Shown here: positions 11,363 to 23,479 of the stretch, piece by piece | Numbering within the stretch: the first letter of the stretch is position 1 | How the letters are laid out: each line of letters opens with the position of its first letter | DNA from: Siphonodentalium dalli | Taxonomy: Eukaryota; Mollusca; Scaphopoda; Gadilida; Siphonodentaliidae | Assembly (NCBI GenBank): GCA_032622095.1 | Contig: CP136063.1 | Location: forward strand, 267,897,426 to 267,961,425 | DNA: 64,000 bases | Reading direction: 5' to 3' | The notes under the pieces: generated by a model | What the model was told of the DNA's origin: nothing | The model's input: only the letters and a program-made list of their open reading frames with translations | Databases searched by the model: none | Position numbers and translations under genes: made by a program

Positions 11363-12713
11363 TGATACTATGCATCAGACCGGTACAGGTGATACTATGC
11401 ATCATACCGGTGCAGGTGATACTATGCATCAGACCGGTACAGGTGATACTATGCATCATGCCGGTACATGTGATGCTATACATCAGGCCGGTGCAGGTGA
11501 TACTATGCATCAGGCTGGTACAGGTGATACTATGCATCATACCGGTACAGGTGATACTATGCATCAGACAGGTACAGGTGATACTATGCATCAGATCGGT
11601 ACAGGTGATACTATGCATCAGACCGGTACAGGTGATACTATGCATCAGACCGGTACAGGTGATATTATGCATCAGACCGGTACAGGTGATACTATGCATC
11701 AGACCGGTACATGTGATACTATGCATTAGACCGGTACAGGTGATACTATGCATCAGACCGGTACAGGTGATATTATGCATCAGACCGGTACATGTGATAC
11801 TATGCATCATACCGGTACAGGTGATACTATGCATCAGACCGGTACAGGTGATACTATGCATCAGACCGGTACATGTGATACTATGCATCAGACCGGTACA
11901 GGTGATACTATGCATCAGACCGGTACAGGTGATACTATGCATCAGACCGGTACATGTGATACTATGCATCAGACCGGTACAGGTGATACTATGCATCAGG
12001 TCGGTACAGGTGATACTATGCATCAGACCGGTACAGGTGATACTATGCATCAGACCGGTACAGGTGATACTATGCATCAGACCGGTACAGGTGATACTAT
12101 GCATCAGACCGGTACATGTGATACTATGCATCATACCGGTACAGGTGATACTATGCATCAGGTCGGTACAGGTGATACTATGCATCAGACCGGTACAGGT
12201 GATACTATGCATCAGACCGGTACAGGTGATACTATGCATCAGACCGGTACATGTGATACTATGCATCATACCGGTACAGGTGATACTATGCATCAGGTCG
12301 GTACAGGTGATACTATGCATCAGACCGGTACAGGTGATACTATGCATCAGACCGGTACATGTGATACTATGCATCATACCGGTACAGGTGATATTATGCA
12401 TCAGACCGGTACATGTGATACTATGCATCAGACCGGTACAGGTGATATTATGCATCAGACCGGTACATGTGATACTATGCATCATACCGGTACAGGTGAT
12501 ACTATGCATCAGACCGGTACAGGTGATACTATGCATCAGACCGGTACATGTGATACTATGCATCAGACCGGTACAGGTGATACTATGCATCAGACCGGTA
12601 CAGGTGATACTATGCATCAGACCGGTACATGTGATACTATGCATCAGACCGGTACAGGTGATACTATGTATCAGATCGGTACAGGTGATACTATGCATCA
12701 GGTCGGTACAGGT
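11363..12713. repeat. 27-bp minisatellite, 50 copies
   Basis: The unit contains GATACTATGCATCAG followed by ACCGGTACAGGT, and so carries two perfect hexamer palindromes, ATGCAT and ACCGGT. Recurrent variants are CATGT for CAGGT, CATACC for CAGACC, CAGGTCGG and GATATT. Groups of variants recur at 135 bp (five units), for example from 12115 and from 12250. Because 27 is a multiple of three and the unit has few stops, long frames are open on both strands; none is a plausible gene. Confidence 0.97.
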
Positions 12714-14550
12714 AGCATTTTTTGCCACTTTCGGGACCAGCCTCCCAAGGTTTCTACAATTTTATATTTATTTATTGAATGTTTTCGAATACCGACCCTT
12801 TTATTATTTTTGTTCTCATTTACCACCGCCGTCTTCGAAGAATATTAGCTAATACCTGCATACAGAATATAGTCATCCAATGTGTCACATGTTTTGCATT
12901 TATGCCAAGCCTCATAACAATCATGATTTATTATATTTCCATCAACTTTTCGTCAAAATATGATTCATATCCCCACTACCAGAAGACCGAGATGTTATCC
13001 TACTCTCGGCACTACGTCATGTCGTAAATGTTTGCGTCATTTGATCATTTGGTCATTTGGTATCCGTGCGCGTTATTTTAACATAGATGGCTGGTGATGA
13101 TGCAGCTATAAGAACGTATTAGGTCTAAACATGTGTTTCATTGTGGCCTATGTCGTAACAAACTGGTAGACAAAATATAATAAACACAACTACGCTACTC
13201 AGAACAGTTTATAGCATATATATTACGCAGTGAACTCCGCTGAGACTCGACTCAAAAATTATGTTAGACACTGCATACAGTGGCAATGAATAGACCTTTA
13301 ATGAAGTCAGTTTGTGATATATATATCTTTTAGTTTTATTTGTTATTTTTTGTCAGATAATATTCCTTTGAGATATCAGGCAGATATAACAAAAAAATGT
13401 GATATGCACTATAGACAGTGTCAACTGTGTTTTTGGTTACTCCTTATATTTTATTTATATTTTATTTCAATATATACTAGATATGGATATATTATTAAAA
13501 TTCTTCTATCAGAACTGGCATACCTTCTAGGGTCGTGGACACCAGCTTTCTGTATATCCCTTATACACCCGGTAACATTTATGGTACCTAGTATAACTAG
13601 GCATAACAGTAATCGCTGTATGTGGACAACCATTGTAATGTGGTGATTGTGTACATAATGTTTTGTTATAATCTGCTATATCGAGAAGTCACTGGTGAAA
13701 TTGTTGCCTGCTGTTCTATGTTTTGGGTTGTGGCAATCACAAATAGTGTGGTGGATTCTATGACTCCATTTGAAGGGTCCAAAGTTAGACTCAGAAACCA
13801 CACCAATGTACTACATCACCCTATTATGCCACAGACATTAGTTTTTTTTATCAGTGAACCTGAAGCGAACCTCTTCGGGAGCTGGAAGCAAACAAAATAA
13901 ATCTAATAGCTATTGTTACTTTTTATAATCATCATACATGTAGCTCACATCACTGTTTGGTTTCTTCAAATTACTCAAGGCTTCCCGTTGGCGTTCAATT
14001 TATTTAAATTGATTTCTGATCTCAGAGAGCTTTACAATGACATGAATCGCTTGAATTAAGATGCGCGTGGGTAGTGTTGTAGGGATGTACGACGTTTCTG
14101 TCTCCGATTCAGCGTTGTTGTGATAAATTGTTTGACATAGTCAGGGAAATTCATCTTTAATGCATATTACAACAATTTATGCTCAATAATACTGGACGTC
14201 ACATATACAGTATAATAATATGCCCCACGTGGACGCGCGGTAGCGGTATATCATTCCATTTTTACATACATGTATAATAACAAATGCCCCCACGGAGAGT
14301 GCATCCGGTGAGGTGCGGTGTAGGATACGTGGCGGAGTGGCGGTAGTAAGCGTTCGTATCACGCGATGCCTCGCAGCCTCGGCCTGTGGGTACGAGCTTA
14401 GCTCATGGTCCACTTCAGTTCTACATTTTTCCAAGACGGGTTGATAAGTTGACCCGGCTCAATCAGTCGGCTAGTTACGCCTCTACACGCCTCTTCAGAG
14501 ATTAAATTTCTGTTATTTATTGTATCATTTTTGCAATTATCTGTCCCGTG
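12714..14550. other. Low-copy stretch, nothing recognised
   Basis: Several 60-110-codon frames exist at 13314-13900 but overlap on both strands and show no domain I recognise. No RNA gene or repeat array was seen. Confidence 0.45.
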
Positions 14551-14680
14551 CAGGGGGGGGGGGGGGGGGGGTCGAAATTTTTTTACAGGATACAAGGACC
14601 GGGTGGGTGTGTGTCCCCGAGCCCGGAATGCAGATTTTTTCTGATGTCATGCAATTTTTTTCCAAAATCATTTCTAAGAC
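14551..14680 (+). repeat. Decayed repeat, inverted relative to 15946-16085
   Basis: Shared blocks with the reverse complement of 15946-16085 are a poly-G run followed by GTC, GGATACAAGG, and a GGGTGGGTGT…CCC cluster. The similarity is patchy and the boundaries uncertain. Confidence 0.35.
14553..14571 (+). repeat. G19 homopolymer
   Basis: An unbroken run of 19 G in an AT-rich context. It could form G-quadruplex structures and is a likely site of length error in any assembly. Confidence 0.9.
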
Positions 14681-14874
14681 AAATAACAGCTTCAAAATGA
14701 ATTGAAACAATCAGGTTTAATTTTTTGTCCACAATTTCTCCCTTTAACAGTTGAAACCATGGGGTGGGTCCGGTTTTGGTCGAGGAAAAAAATTGCAATG
14801 AAAAAAAATCCATTCTCATCTTTTCTAATAGTTTATCATGGCTTTTAAAACTTATTATACATAGAGGATACCTG

Positions 14875-15022
14875 CGTGTTTTGAGTGAATACCGGAAGTA
14901 TCTCATGAGTGGTCACAGTGAGATACTGGAATCATCACGAGTGGCCTTAAGGCCACGAGTGATGATTGCAGTATCTCACTGTGACCACGAATGAGGTAAT
15001 TCCGGTATTCACTCAAAACACG
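14875..15022. repeat. 148-bp near-perfect palindrome (hairpin element)
   Basis: Arms start CGTGTTTTGAGTGAATACCG and are mirrored by CGGTATTCACTCAAAACACG. The centre is GTGGCCTTAAGGCCAC. Mismatches are few. No terminal duplication could be fixed. It is probably a foldback MITE. Confidence 0.85.
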
Positions 15023-15945
15023 AAGGTTTTCTTTTTATTATATGCGCTATTTACTAAAATAGATCGAGGAATTAATTCAAAATCGAACTGATTCCGATTC
15101 ACATCGGCAATACAATTTCTGCACAATAAACAGAGAGACCACGTGGTTCAATAAAATACTCTCGATAACTCAGAATACACATGCTTCAAATGTGCGTAAC
15201 ATATCAGATAACTTTTTTTCAAATATACCAACTTACTTGCTTGTGTACTAACCGAAACCGTTGGCCTCATTTGTTTATATTAATGATATCAGTCAAGATA
15301 TTAAATAAACGATAAATACAGTGACCACGTGGTCGAAGTACATGGTCGATGTCGATACATGACTACACTGACTTAAGTCACATAATAACGTGTTGTTCAC
15401 TGATTGGAGCATTAAAAGGCTCCAGATTCAATCTCAGAGCATCTAATTTTCGAAATTTTCAGGGGGAAGCCCCCTGATCCCCTCCCGTACTCTCCCCCAT
15501 CGGCATCTCCTGCTGGGATACTACTCACCTCGACATTTTGTAGGAGAGCTACTCGCCTAGAATGATTTTAAGGGGAGCTCATCATTGCCCAGTGATTTCC
15601 CACATGGAGAGGACTGGAACTGTGTTTATTTAATCAAATTGATGGTGTTTTTGCTTTACACATGCACATATTTTAACCTATTGCTAATAAGGGACACAAC
15701 TATCCTGTTAAAGTGGGTATTTTACCTTTATAACCATAAATATTTGGGTTTTTAAAGGTTTTGTCACTGGTTTTGTTGGCATATTTTACAGCCATGTGCT
15801 TTGTTTGTTTATTTTTTGTGGGTGTACTTGATCAGCGTTCTCTCAGTTCCGGTGCAGACACAATGAGAGACCCTTACCCTGCCAACAACACATTATCTAG
15901 TAGAATTTACAAAATTTTCATCAATTTTGGGGGTGGTAAAAAAAA
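15023..15945. other. Low-copy stretch, nothing coding
   Basis: It contains a C/G-rich patch near 15455-15500 and CCACGTGG palindromes near 15138 and 15325. No gene or array was recognised. Confidence 0.45.
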
Positions 15946-16085
15946 CTTACGGTCCCGGGTGGGTGTCCCAGACCTGGGTGGAAAAAACTTACGCTCCCGG
16001 GGTGGTGGGTCCCCAAAACTGAAAAACAAAAATTTCCACCTTGTATCCGAAAGTTTTTTCCTGACCCCCCCCCCTGTCCCGTGTG
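15946..16085 (-). repeat. Decayed repeat, inverted partner of 14551-14680
   Basis: It contains two tandem versions of AAACTTACG(G/C)TCCCGGG followed by GGGTGG blocks, and a C-rich run before TGTCCCGTG. It matches the other locus in reverse complement, patchily. Confidence 0.35.
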
Positions 16086-16398
16086 TTGTTTATATCGTCT
16101 CATGCATGTTTGTTTGCATTTCGCTGCTGATTGTTGAATGTTTTAATCTCGTACTCTGCACGCTTGTCTCACTGTGTAGAAGTACCGGGGATACTGATAT
16201 ATACAGTGACTAAACGTGTCACTTGTTCAGCTATGTACCAGTCTTTGGCCGACCATAATTCGAGTGTAGTCCGAGGCGGCTGCTGTGCTAGTTGTCCATT
16301 ATTTGCTTTTCATATGACAAATACAAGTAAAAACCAACGCTTTGGACGTTTTAAAAATTTTGGTCGTCTGTTAAGCAACATTTTGTGTTTGTATTTAA

Positions 16399-16667
16399 CT
16401 CTTCCATGACTGGAGCTTGCTGTAATTTAGTGAAAACAATGTGCCAATGCAATATCTTATATATGCGAGTCGCCCATAGGGCCCCTCGCATATATAAGAG
16501 AATGGATTGGCCTAACAAATTTTATAATATTTTTTATAATTGTTAAAAAATGTAAGAAAAAATTCTAAAAAATTGTTAATGAATGTAAGAAATAATGATT
16601 ATAAAAATTGTTAAAAAATCACATGTATATTATAGTATGAGAGTGTTGCAGTGGTGTCACACACAGT
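16399..16667. mobile_element. TTAA-type hairpin element, left end only
   Basis: TTAA at 16395-16398 is followed by CTCTTCCATGAC, a one- or two-base variant of the CCCTTTCATGAC terminus seen at 122. A ~69-bp hairpin of the GCCAATGC…GCATTGGC module spans 16443-16511, followed by an AT-rich tail. A matching right terminus is not visible before the next element starts at 16672, so this may be truncated or nested. Confidence 0.55.
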
Positions 16668-16671
16668 TTAA

Positions 16672-16910
16672 CCCTTCCATGATTGAAGCTGCCTGAAATT
16701 TTGCGAAAGCCCTGTGCCAATCGCGTGCCAATCGCATCACATCGCTTATATAGGAGAATGTATTGGCCTAACAATAATGACCTTGATCTTGTAAGCCAGT
16801 CCATACATTTATATTTGCGAGACTCCCCATGGAAGACTCGTATATATAAGAGAATGAATTGGCACATGATCGTTAATGCTACACAAGCGCAGTTCCCACA
16901 ATGAAATGGT
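16672..16910. mobile_element. Decayed TTAA-type double-hairpin element
   Basis: TTAA at 16668-16671 is followed by CCCTTCCATGATTG. The right end ATGAAATGGTT near 16901 is a decayed form of CATGAAAGGGTTAA. Two damaged hairpins with CTTATATAGGAGAATG and CGTATATATAAGAGAATG cores lie inside. Confidence 0.5.
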
Positions 16911-17410
16911 TGCTGGGACAATTGAAATATGTCAAGCCAATCAGGCCATGTAACGGGATCTCTCCTGATTCTAACGCTCTTCTTCGATTAAGATTCCATG
17001 CACAAACACCCGTGATGTTTCCTCCTCACACAACCTTGAATGGCAGTAGGGATGTGTTGGGAACTAGTGGTATATCTGATTCTTCTGAATCTGAGATATT
17101 AACTGAGCTGGATCCACAGGGAGTCACACATGGTTATAACATGTCCAAAACATTTGATGGAAACAAAATACTACTGACAGCTATGTATTGACTTTCAATC
17201 GGTATCAAAACACACCCACGTTGAATATTGGATACATGCAACTTTTAGTGAACACATTTGGAGCATTCCATTTGTGGTGTTTTAAATGTCAAATGTAGGG
17301 AAATGTATGGCCAAGATAATTAAAAGAACAAAGACACCATATATGCACGGTGTTCTGTCCAGACCATGAACACACGAATTACTCACAATCACATCAAATG
17401 TTCAAACTGT
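16911..17410. other. Low-copy stretch, nothing recognised
   Basis: No convincing gene. A 96-codon frame (16901-17191) starts at the end of the mobile element and has no recognisable domain. Confidence 0.4.
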
Positions 17411-17880
17411 CTCGGTGCATGCACACAGAGCAATGGGCCGTTAATATCCCATTTGTGAACATGACGTTACTCGGTGAATGCACACACATCAGTGGACCGT
17501 TAAGATCCCATTTGTGAACATGACGTTACTCGGTGCATGCACACACAGCAGTGGACCGTTAATATCCCATTTGTGAACATGACGTTACTCGGTGCATGCA
17601 CACACAGCAGTGGATCGTTAATATCCCATTTGTGAACATGACGTTACTCGGTGCATGCACACACAGCAGTGGAGCGTAAATATCCCATTTGTGAACATGA
17701 CGTTACTCGGTGCATGCACACAGCAATGGACCGTTAATATCCCATTTGTGAACATGACGTTACTCGGTGCATGAACACACATCAGTGGGTCGTTAATATC
17801 CCATTTGTGAACATGACGTTACTCGGTGCATGCACACACAGCAGTGGAACATTAATATCCCATTTGTGAACACGACGTTA
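17411..17880. repeat. 59-bp minisatellite, 8 copies
   Basis: The unit has CTCGGTGCATGCACACACAG, then TAATATCCCATTTGTGAAC and ATGACGTTA. Copies differ by single substitutions, and one lacks an AC dinucleotide. Confidence 0.95.
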
Positions 17881-17958
17881 AAGTACAGAAAATCAAAGCT
17901 GAGAAAAAGCAAGCTTTTAAAGGTCCACTAAATTTTCGAATCACCAGATCACATTTTA

Positions 17959-18292
17959 TCACATAATTTGGCCATAAAAGCAGTTTCATAATTATCGGTA
18001 ATAGACACGTTTAATATCAGCGCGTGCGATGACGTCACGGCGTTCTTCAGATAACTTGCGAGCGCTGTTGTTTATGATTGTTGTTTTCGATGAATATTTC
18101 GCGTTGCTTCGGGTTTATTTGATCATGTGATAAAAGGTATCTCACACTCGTCCTATTTTATACGTAATTTATCAACCTCGTCCTCTAAATTCTATTTGAG
18201 CCTCGGTAAACCTCGGCTCAAATCGAATTTAGTGAACTCGGTTGATAAATTCCGTATACAATAGGAACTCATGTGAGATCCTCTATATATAC
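17959..18292 (+). repeat. ~335-bp dispersed repeat with palindromic 3' half, copy B
   Basis: Same element and orientation as 4197-4535, with only scattered substitutions (AAATAAC to AGATAAC, GTCCACTAA to GTCCTCTAA). The palindromic half ends at ATGTGAGATCCT. Confidence 0.8.
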
Positions 18293-18415
18293 AACATATT
18301 CCATGTTATATACCATTTGAAAGAGGAAGCTCCAAAACATTGTATTATTAACTAATCCGGTCGAATAAACTGGGAACATGTTGTTTTTGTCGATGTACCA
18401 ATGTATGTCCTGTGT

Positions 18416-18748
18416 TTAAATTTGATCGGACTGTACTATAAAGTATATTATACTCAATGGAAGGAGAATAACTCTATCTCTTAGTTTGAATTCTGATGCA
18501 TTCTGGGTTAACAAGGTGGGAAGTCGTGGAATGAATCTATATCGCTTGGTGGACAGTCCTAGGCCACAGCTGCCTCGTATTCCAAATGGTATATAATATG
18601 GAATAATGTTATCTGGGCATTCGAAAATTAAGTGGGCCTTTAATTGTACATAGTTTGTTGTTTTAGTCTCATATATTGTCTGCTTTGTATATACAGTTGC
18701 ATCTCTACGATATTTTTCACTAGCTGATTCTGTTCTTAGCCGTAGCAT
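18416..18748 (-). pseudogene. Possible LINE reverse-transcriptase C-terminal relic (weak)
   Basis: The minus-strand frame contains LKAHLIFECPDNI. This resembles the H-x-x-F-x-C-P signature found near the C-terminal zinc-binding end of many non-LTR reverse transcriptases, and RDRVILL lies downstream as in some families. The expected paired upstream cysteines are not seen and nothing else of a polymerase is present. It may be chance. Confidence 0.2.
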
Positions 18749-18931
18749 GGCATAGAGCCTGAGCTGACGTCATAACGTTATTGGATCGCTGGCTTTTGTT
18801 TAGAAATAAAAACAAATGATTCTGGGAACAATCAATGAATCAAACTTTGCTTCCAACTGTCCAGTTAACATATTTGATTATACATCAGAATAAAGAGAGG
18901 TGGCTGTCTGGGACGTTTGGGACGTTTGGGA

Positions 18932-19044
18932 CGTATTCACCAGCTTGGTTTATACATAGTCCATGGGTCGTATTCACTAGCTTGGTTTATACATGGTATA
19001 TGTGTCGTATTCACCAGCTTGGTTTATACATGTACATAGTCCAT
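18932..19044 (+). repeat. 37-bp tandem repeat, 3 copies
   Basis: CGTATTCACCAGCTTGGTTT recurs at 18932, 18969 and 19006. It is preceded by three copies of GGGACGTTT-like text. Confidence 0.85.
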
Positions 19045-20621
19045 GTAGTTTACACGAGCGGACGCTCAATGCGAAGCTCTCGCTGGACGTCGATGGGAAG
19101 ACATCGCCGCGCGATATACCAACCAAGGTGATTGGGGGGACAATCATAGATTGACCACTGGTTACATGCATAAAACATGATGCGCATAGCAGACTAGCAG
19201 TACACGTTTGGTTCATTTCAATCATAAGTAACACAGGGACAGAATGGGTGCGAAGTACACAACCGATGAACGCAACACTTTTTGAGCCTTGAAAATAAAG
19301 AGACCGGAACCATCCATCCGTGCCGGAAACAATTTCTTAGAAAATGATAGGGAAATTTCCGAATAGATCATGCCTAGAATTTTCCAGCAAATATTACAGA
19401 TAGGGTCAATCAAATAATCGACAGCGTGTGTCGTTAACGTTATACCCAAATACTATTCAAGTTATCATCGTGACAACAGGTCGTTTGGTAAAGTTATTGT
19501 CTGAACATTTCCCACCAATGAATATGAATCATTCTGCTCTTGTATTGTCTGTTTTTTTCTGCCTGTTATCAGCTTTTATAACCTTTTATAAATGTATAAT
19601 AAACCGGCCCAGTCTATACTGTTATTACTGGATGGTATAATCTAAAAAGTGTAGAAAAGGGCTAATAACACAGATAGTTCGAAAAAGTCACTTGAGACTC
19701 ACACTGCCATCATAATTTGTATTGCGGAACAAGCCAGACGTATTTTGGTTCAAATATTAATTGATTATAAGTGGATACTCATATATGTCACAAACAACGC
19801 TAATGATTAGTCATATACATTCATACTTCTTTTAGTATAAGAAAGAGTCGATCGTTGTTTTGAAATGTACTATGTAAGTAAGAATCTACGTATTGATGAA
19901 ACGACCATGTTTGGAATATGATACGACATGCAACATTTGAGCTACTTTTTTGCAAATAGCAAGTGCTTGTCTGCGTTTGGATACGACTGGTGATATTTTG
20001 GACTGACCATTTTAGAACAGTGCCACCACTTCCCCAAAGTACAGCATCGATATAATAATGTTTATGGTTCGATGGTGTATACATAAAACTAATGTCAAAT
20101 ACAAGTGGGGTATTTTAGTGTTTCCATAAACTGCTTATGCTTCTAAATTCAGCTCGTCAAAAATAATATCTTGATCACCGATGCTACGTTTATAGACAGA
20201 TAAACAACATGAATATTACAACATCAAAATTGGTCGATGAAATATACAATCTCAGTCACTGCGATCCATCGATATTGTCCGCACATTAACCATATCTAAT
20301 TATTATACCTCATATTAAAAGCCTATATTAATTTCCCATAGGGTGTGATTTTACAATTTGCAATGTTTTCCGCCCATGAAACATTGCCGGTCACAATTTT
20401 TTTGCAATGTTTACCGCTCCGACCGAAAGAGCCCGAACATGTTGACGGAAGCACCCGAACGAAATTGTATGACGTATTTTGACCGTGACGTTCAAACCGG
20501 AAACCCCAAATTGTCACGATTCAGACGATTTCCGCATTCTTCAAAGTAAACATCATGGATGCCGGTGTCAAATCGAAGCGATTCGCGGATGTTTCACCAA
20601 ATGGTATGACATGGTTATTCG
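19045..20621. other. Low-copy stretch, nothing recognised
   Basis: Several short frames on both strands lack domains. No RNA gene or repeat was identified. Confidence 0.45.
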
Positions 20622-20779
20622 GTATAATAAAAACAATGGTGACTGGATCGAGGGCAACATTGTGGATAGTCTCCCCTTGGAACCAATGTCACACTCGGCT
20701 CCGCCTCGGGAGACATTGGTTCCTCTGGGAGACAATCCGCAATGTTGCCATCGAGCCACGTCACCATTTTTATAATATG
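20622..20779. repeat. ~158-bp palindromic hairpin element
   Basis: TATAATAAAAACAATGGTGAC is mirrored by GTCACCATTTTTATAAT in imperfect form. Inner arms pair GGCAACATTG with CAATGTTGCC, and TTGGAACCAATGTC with GACATTGGTTCC. The GC-rich tip is CTCGGCTCCGCCTCGG. It is likely a foldback MITE. Confidence 0.75.
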
Positions 20780-20936
20780 TTACCCCAGCTAGATATAACA
20801 AAATATATACTGGAATGGTCTATTATTGATTAGGATGGATATTCTGGAAAATTTGGCAGACAACAGACACGAAAACATGCTATTTGTTTTAATAAGTGGC
20901 AAATGTTCATATCGCCGTTTTTTTAAATTGCCATTA

Positions 20937-20937
20937 T

Positions 20938-20973
<36 letters not shown>
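20937..20973. repeat. (AT)n microsatellite
   Basis: About 37 bases of alternating AT. Confidence 0.95.
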
Positions 20974-21525
20974 TATATGGCAACTACTCGTCGATGAGTA
21001 TTTAGTAAAGAGAGGGTTAAAGATTTACCTTCCACGTAATAACTGGCAATAAATTACTTATATGGACAAACACAAACAATTATTGAGGAGTTTCAACAAA
21101 ACAAAGGGTGTGTTATCGGAAATTTTGAAAACAATCGGTGGTCGATGTCTTATCTAATGTCGAATGAATGTCATTAGTTTATTCTCGATATAATACAGCT
21201 CTGCATTCACGCAGTTATGAGTTTTATTTTTGGTAAGATTCTTATCGATAATGCGCGGCTTTCACTATATTAACAACCATCAGAAGCTGGACCAAATATG
21301 CAATAACCAGGTCAGGTATTCAATTTATTGGCATCCGGGTTTGACATATGATATTGTGTGTCTGAATGACACGGCACGATCCGGAAAGGACACTAATTAA
21401 TTAACGATTAGTTATATCGATATTCACCTGTCTATAATGATTAGTATTGAATGGCAATCTGGCTGAAACAAATGGGCCACGAACACAACACTTTGATCAA
21501 GTTTAGTGATAGCCAACGTTGGTAA
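20974..21525. other. Low-copy stretch, nothing recognised
   Basis: No gene, RNA or repeat was seen. Confidence 0.45.
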
Positions 21526-22062
21526 ACGTAAAGGCACGGGCGGCGTTCGTTGCAGAAATATTCATATCTATTCAAATCGCCATCAATAGAAGGAATATTA
21601 AAATATATATAGTTTTGTTCATATGCCAAACATAATCAGCGCGTAAATAGCATATTGTCGTCAAGACGTACGATGGTGTACGTAAACAAGAGCCTGCTCG
21701 TGTTACAGAAGTTTTGCTTCTGTTTACATAACACAGCGCATTTCTATTGGTTAATCACACACAAATGATAAAAACGCTCTTTATTATTTTCATATCAGGA
21801 AAACAGTAACAAATAACGCTCATTATGTTTACCTTATCCGGATCTAAACAAAAGCCAGGTTCTGTAACGTTTTTTTTTATTTTGATTACATAACAAAGGA
21901 AAAACATTTGACAATAACATACTGTTTATGCCATATTTCTGATTGGTATAAGAACAAAATCTGTCTATATTTTACTATTATTTCTGTTTATGGCGGTTTT
22001 TGCCGGAGGTGAATATTTTAACAGCATACCCACCGCCAACGCCGCCCGTATCTTTAAAGGAA
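21526..22062. mobile_element. ~530-bp dispersed element, copy B
   Basis: It aligns end to end with 5231-5752, with substitutions and small indels. The left flank has GTAA in place of TTAA. The copy-A short frame is destroyed here (its ATG reads ATA and there is an added C), supporting a non-coding repeat. Confidence 0.6.
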
Positions 22063-22141
22063 CCCATTTCACTCGCAGTGGGTAAAGTGAAAAAATGATA
22101 AAAGTCCGTAAAAAATCACCACAAAGAAGAACAGGAAGAAA

Positions 22142-22830
22142 TAATAAACTTCAATATAGTATTAATTACTGATAGGTCTCCACTAACGAAAATGTGCGCG
22201 TTGAAACCAATGTTATGAACACACAACTGTTACATCGATTTGTCAACAAACATTGCTGATCGCGTTGTAAGTTAAAATATTTCAGTTTAAATGTGATTTT
22301 CAGAATTCTTTTCCATTTTTTGACCTTTTCCAATGTTTATGGTAAACTTTTGATAAACTCTGACTTACAATTATGTTTATATCACTGTAACAGTTATGTT
22401 TATATCACTGTAACAGTTATGTTTATATCACTGTAACAGTTACGTTTATATCACTGTAACAGTTATGTTTATATCACTGTAACAGTTATGTTTATATCAC
22501 TGTAACAGTTATGTTTATATCACTGTAACAGTTATGTTTATATCACTGTAACATTTATGTTTATATCACTGTAACAGTTATGTTTATACCACTGTAACAG
22601 TTATGTTTATATCACTGTAACAGTTATGTTTATATCACTGTAACAGTTATGTTTATATCAATGTAACAGTTATGTTTATATCACTGTAACAGTTATGTTT
22701 ATATCACTGTAACAGTTATGTTTATATCACTGTAACAGTTATGTTTATATCACTGTAACAGTTATGTTTATATCACAATGGTTTCAATGTGCGAAATCTC
22801 GTTATTGGCGAGTTATAAATAACTACAATA
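22142..22830 (+). repeat. Dispersed repeat, copy B (expanded by internal minisatellite)
   Basis: It is collinear with 3575-3900 outside the 22373-22776 array. The sequence preceding the array (TTTTCCAATGTTTATGG) and following it (GCGAAATCTCGTTATTG) matches the other copy. Confidence 0.65.
22373..22776 (+). repeat. 23-bp minisatellite, about 17.6 copies
   Basis: The unit starts ATGTTTATATCACTGTAACA. Copies are nearly identical (single variants TACGTTT, TATACC, TCAATG, ACATTT). It lies inside dispersed-repeat copy B. Confidence 0.95.
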
Positions 22831-23470
22831 AGAACGAAATATGTTTAATTTTACATGCACTTGTTGGTGGTAGTTCGTTAAACTATCACCACCAGGGTTC
22901 ACGCAGTCAGAGGCGAAGTTGGCCAATGGCCATTTTTTTTAGAAAATGGCAAAAAACAATTTCATTTGGCCAAAGTTTTTTTCACCTCAAAATCTGAAAT
23001 CTAATTAAAACAAACAAGTTGATTTCGCAACGAGAGCGACATGAGAATCAAATTATAGTATGACCATCTGCTAATTAATTAGGTCATATAGCTCAAGGAG
23101 TAACAAAAGGCACTCATGAAAGTGCACAATCAAACAATGTAATAAAACAGTAATGAGGATTAACACTAATGAATCGTTTGTCTGTCATAAGACGGAATGG
23201 TAGATGGTGGATAGTCACCCGATAGTGGTATATTGTCATGTAATAGTGGTGGAATTAAAGAAATCTAAACACGATATCTGAAGGTATGGACATAATTATA
23301 TAGAATGTTGGATTTAAATAAAACATAAATATTAATTAATTGTGAGACCAGTAAATGAGGATTTAATTTGGCCAATTTTTTTTTATTTGGCAAAAAATAA
23401 ATAAATCAGAATTGGCCAAATAATTTACTTTTTGGCGCAGCATACCCCACATGTCACGTTTATGTTGCTT
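22831..23470. other. Stretch with short inverted motifs, no gene
   Basis: A small hairpin sits at 22864-22893 (GGTGGTAGTT / AACTATCACC). TTGGCCAAAT-like motifs appear near 22920, 22960, 23370 and 23405 in both orientations and may mark the ends of a decayed element. Nothing coding was seen. Confidence 0.4.
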
Positions 23471-23479
23471 GCTAATCAA

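Noticed and set aside
11334-12852. Frames of 366-496 codons over the 27-bp array
   Set aside because: They are stop-free on both strands only because of the 27-bp period. The peptides are perfect repeats with no domain, signal or splice context.
19821-20084. 87-codon minus-strand frame (YIDAVLWGSGG…)
   Set aside because: No family recognised and no flanking transposon ends; too short to call.
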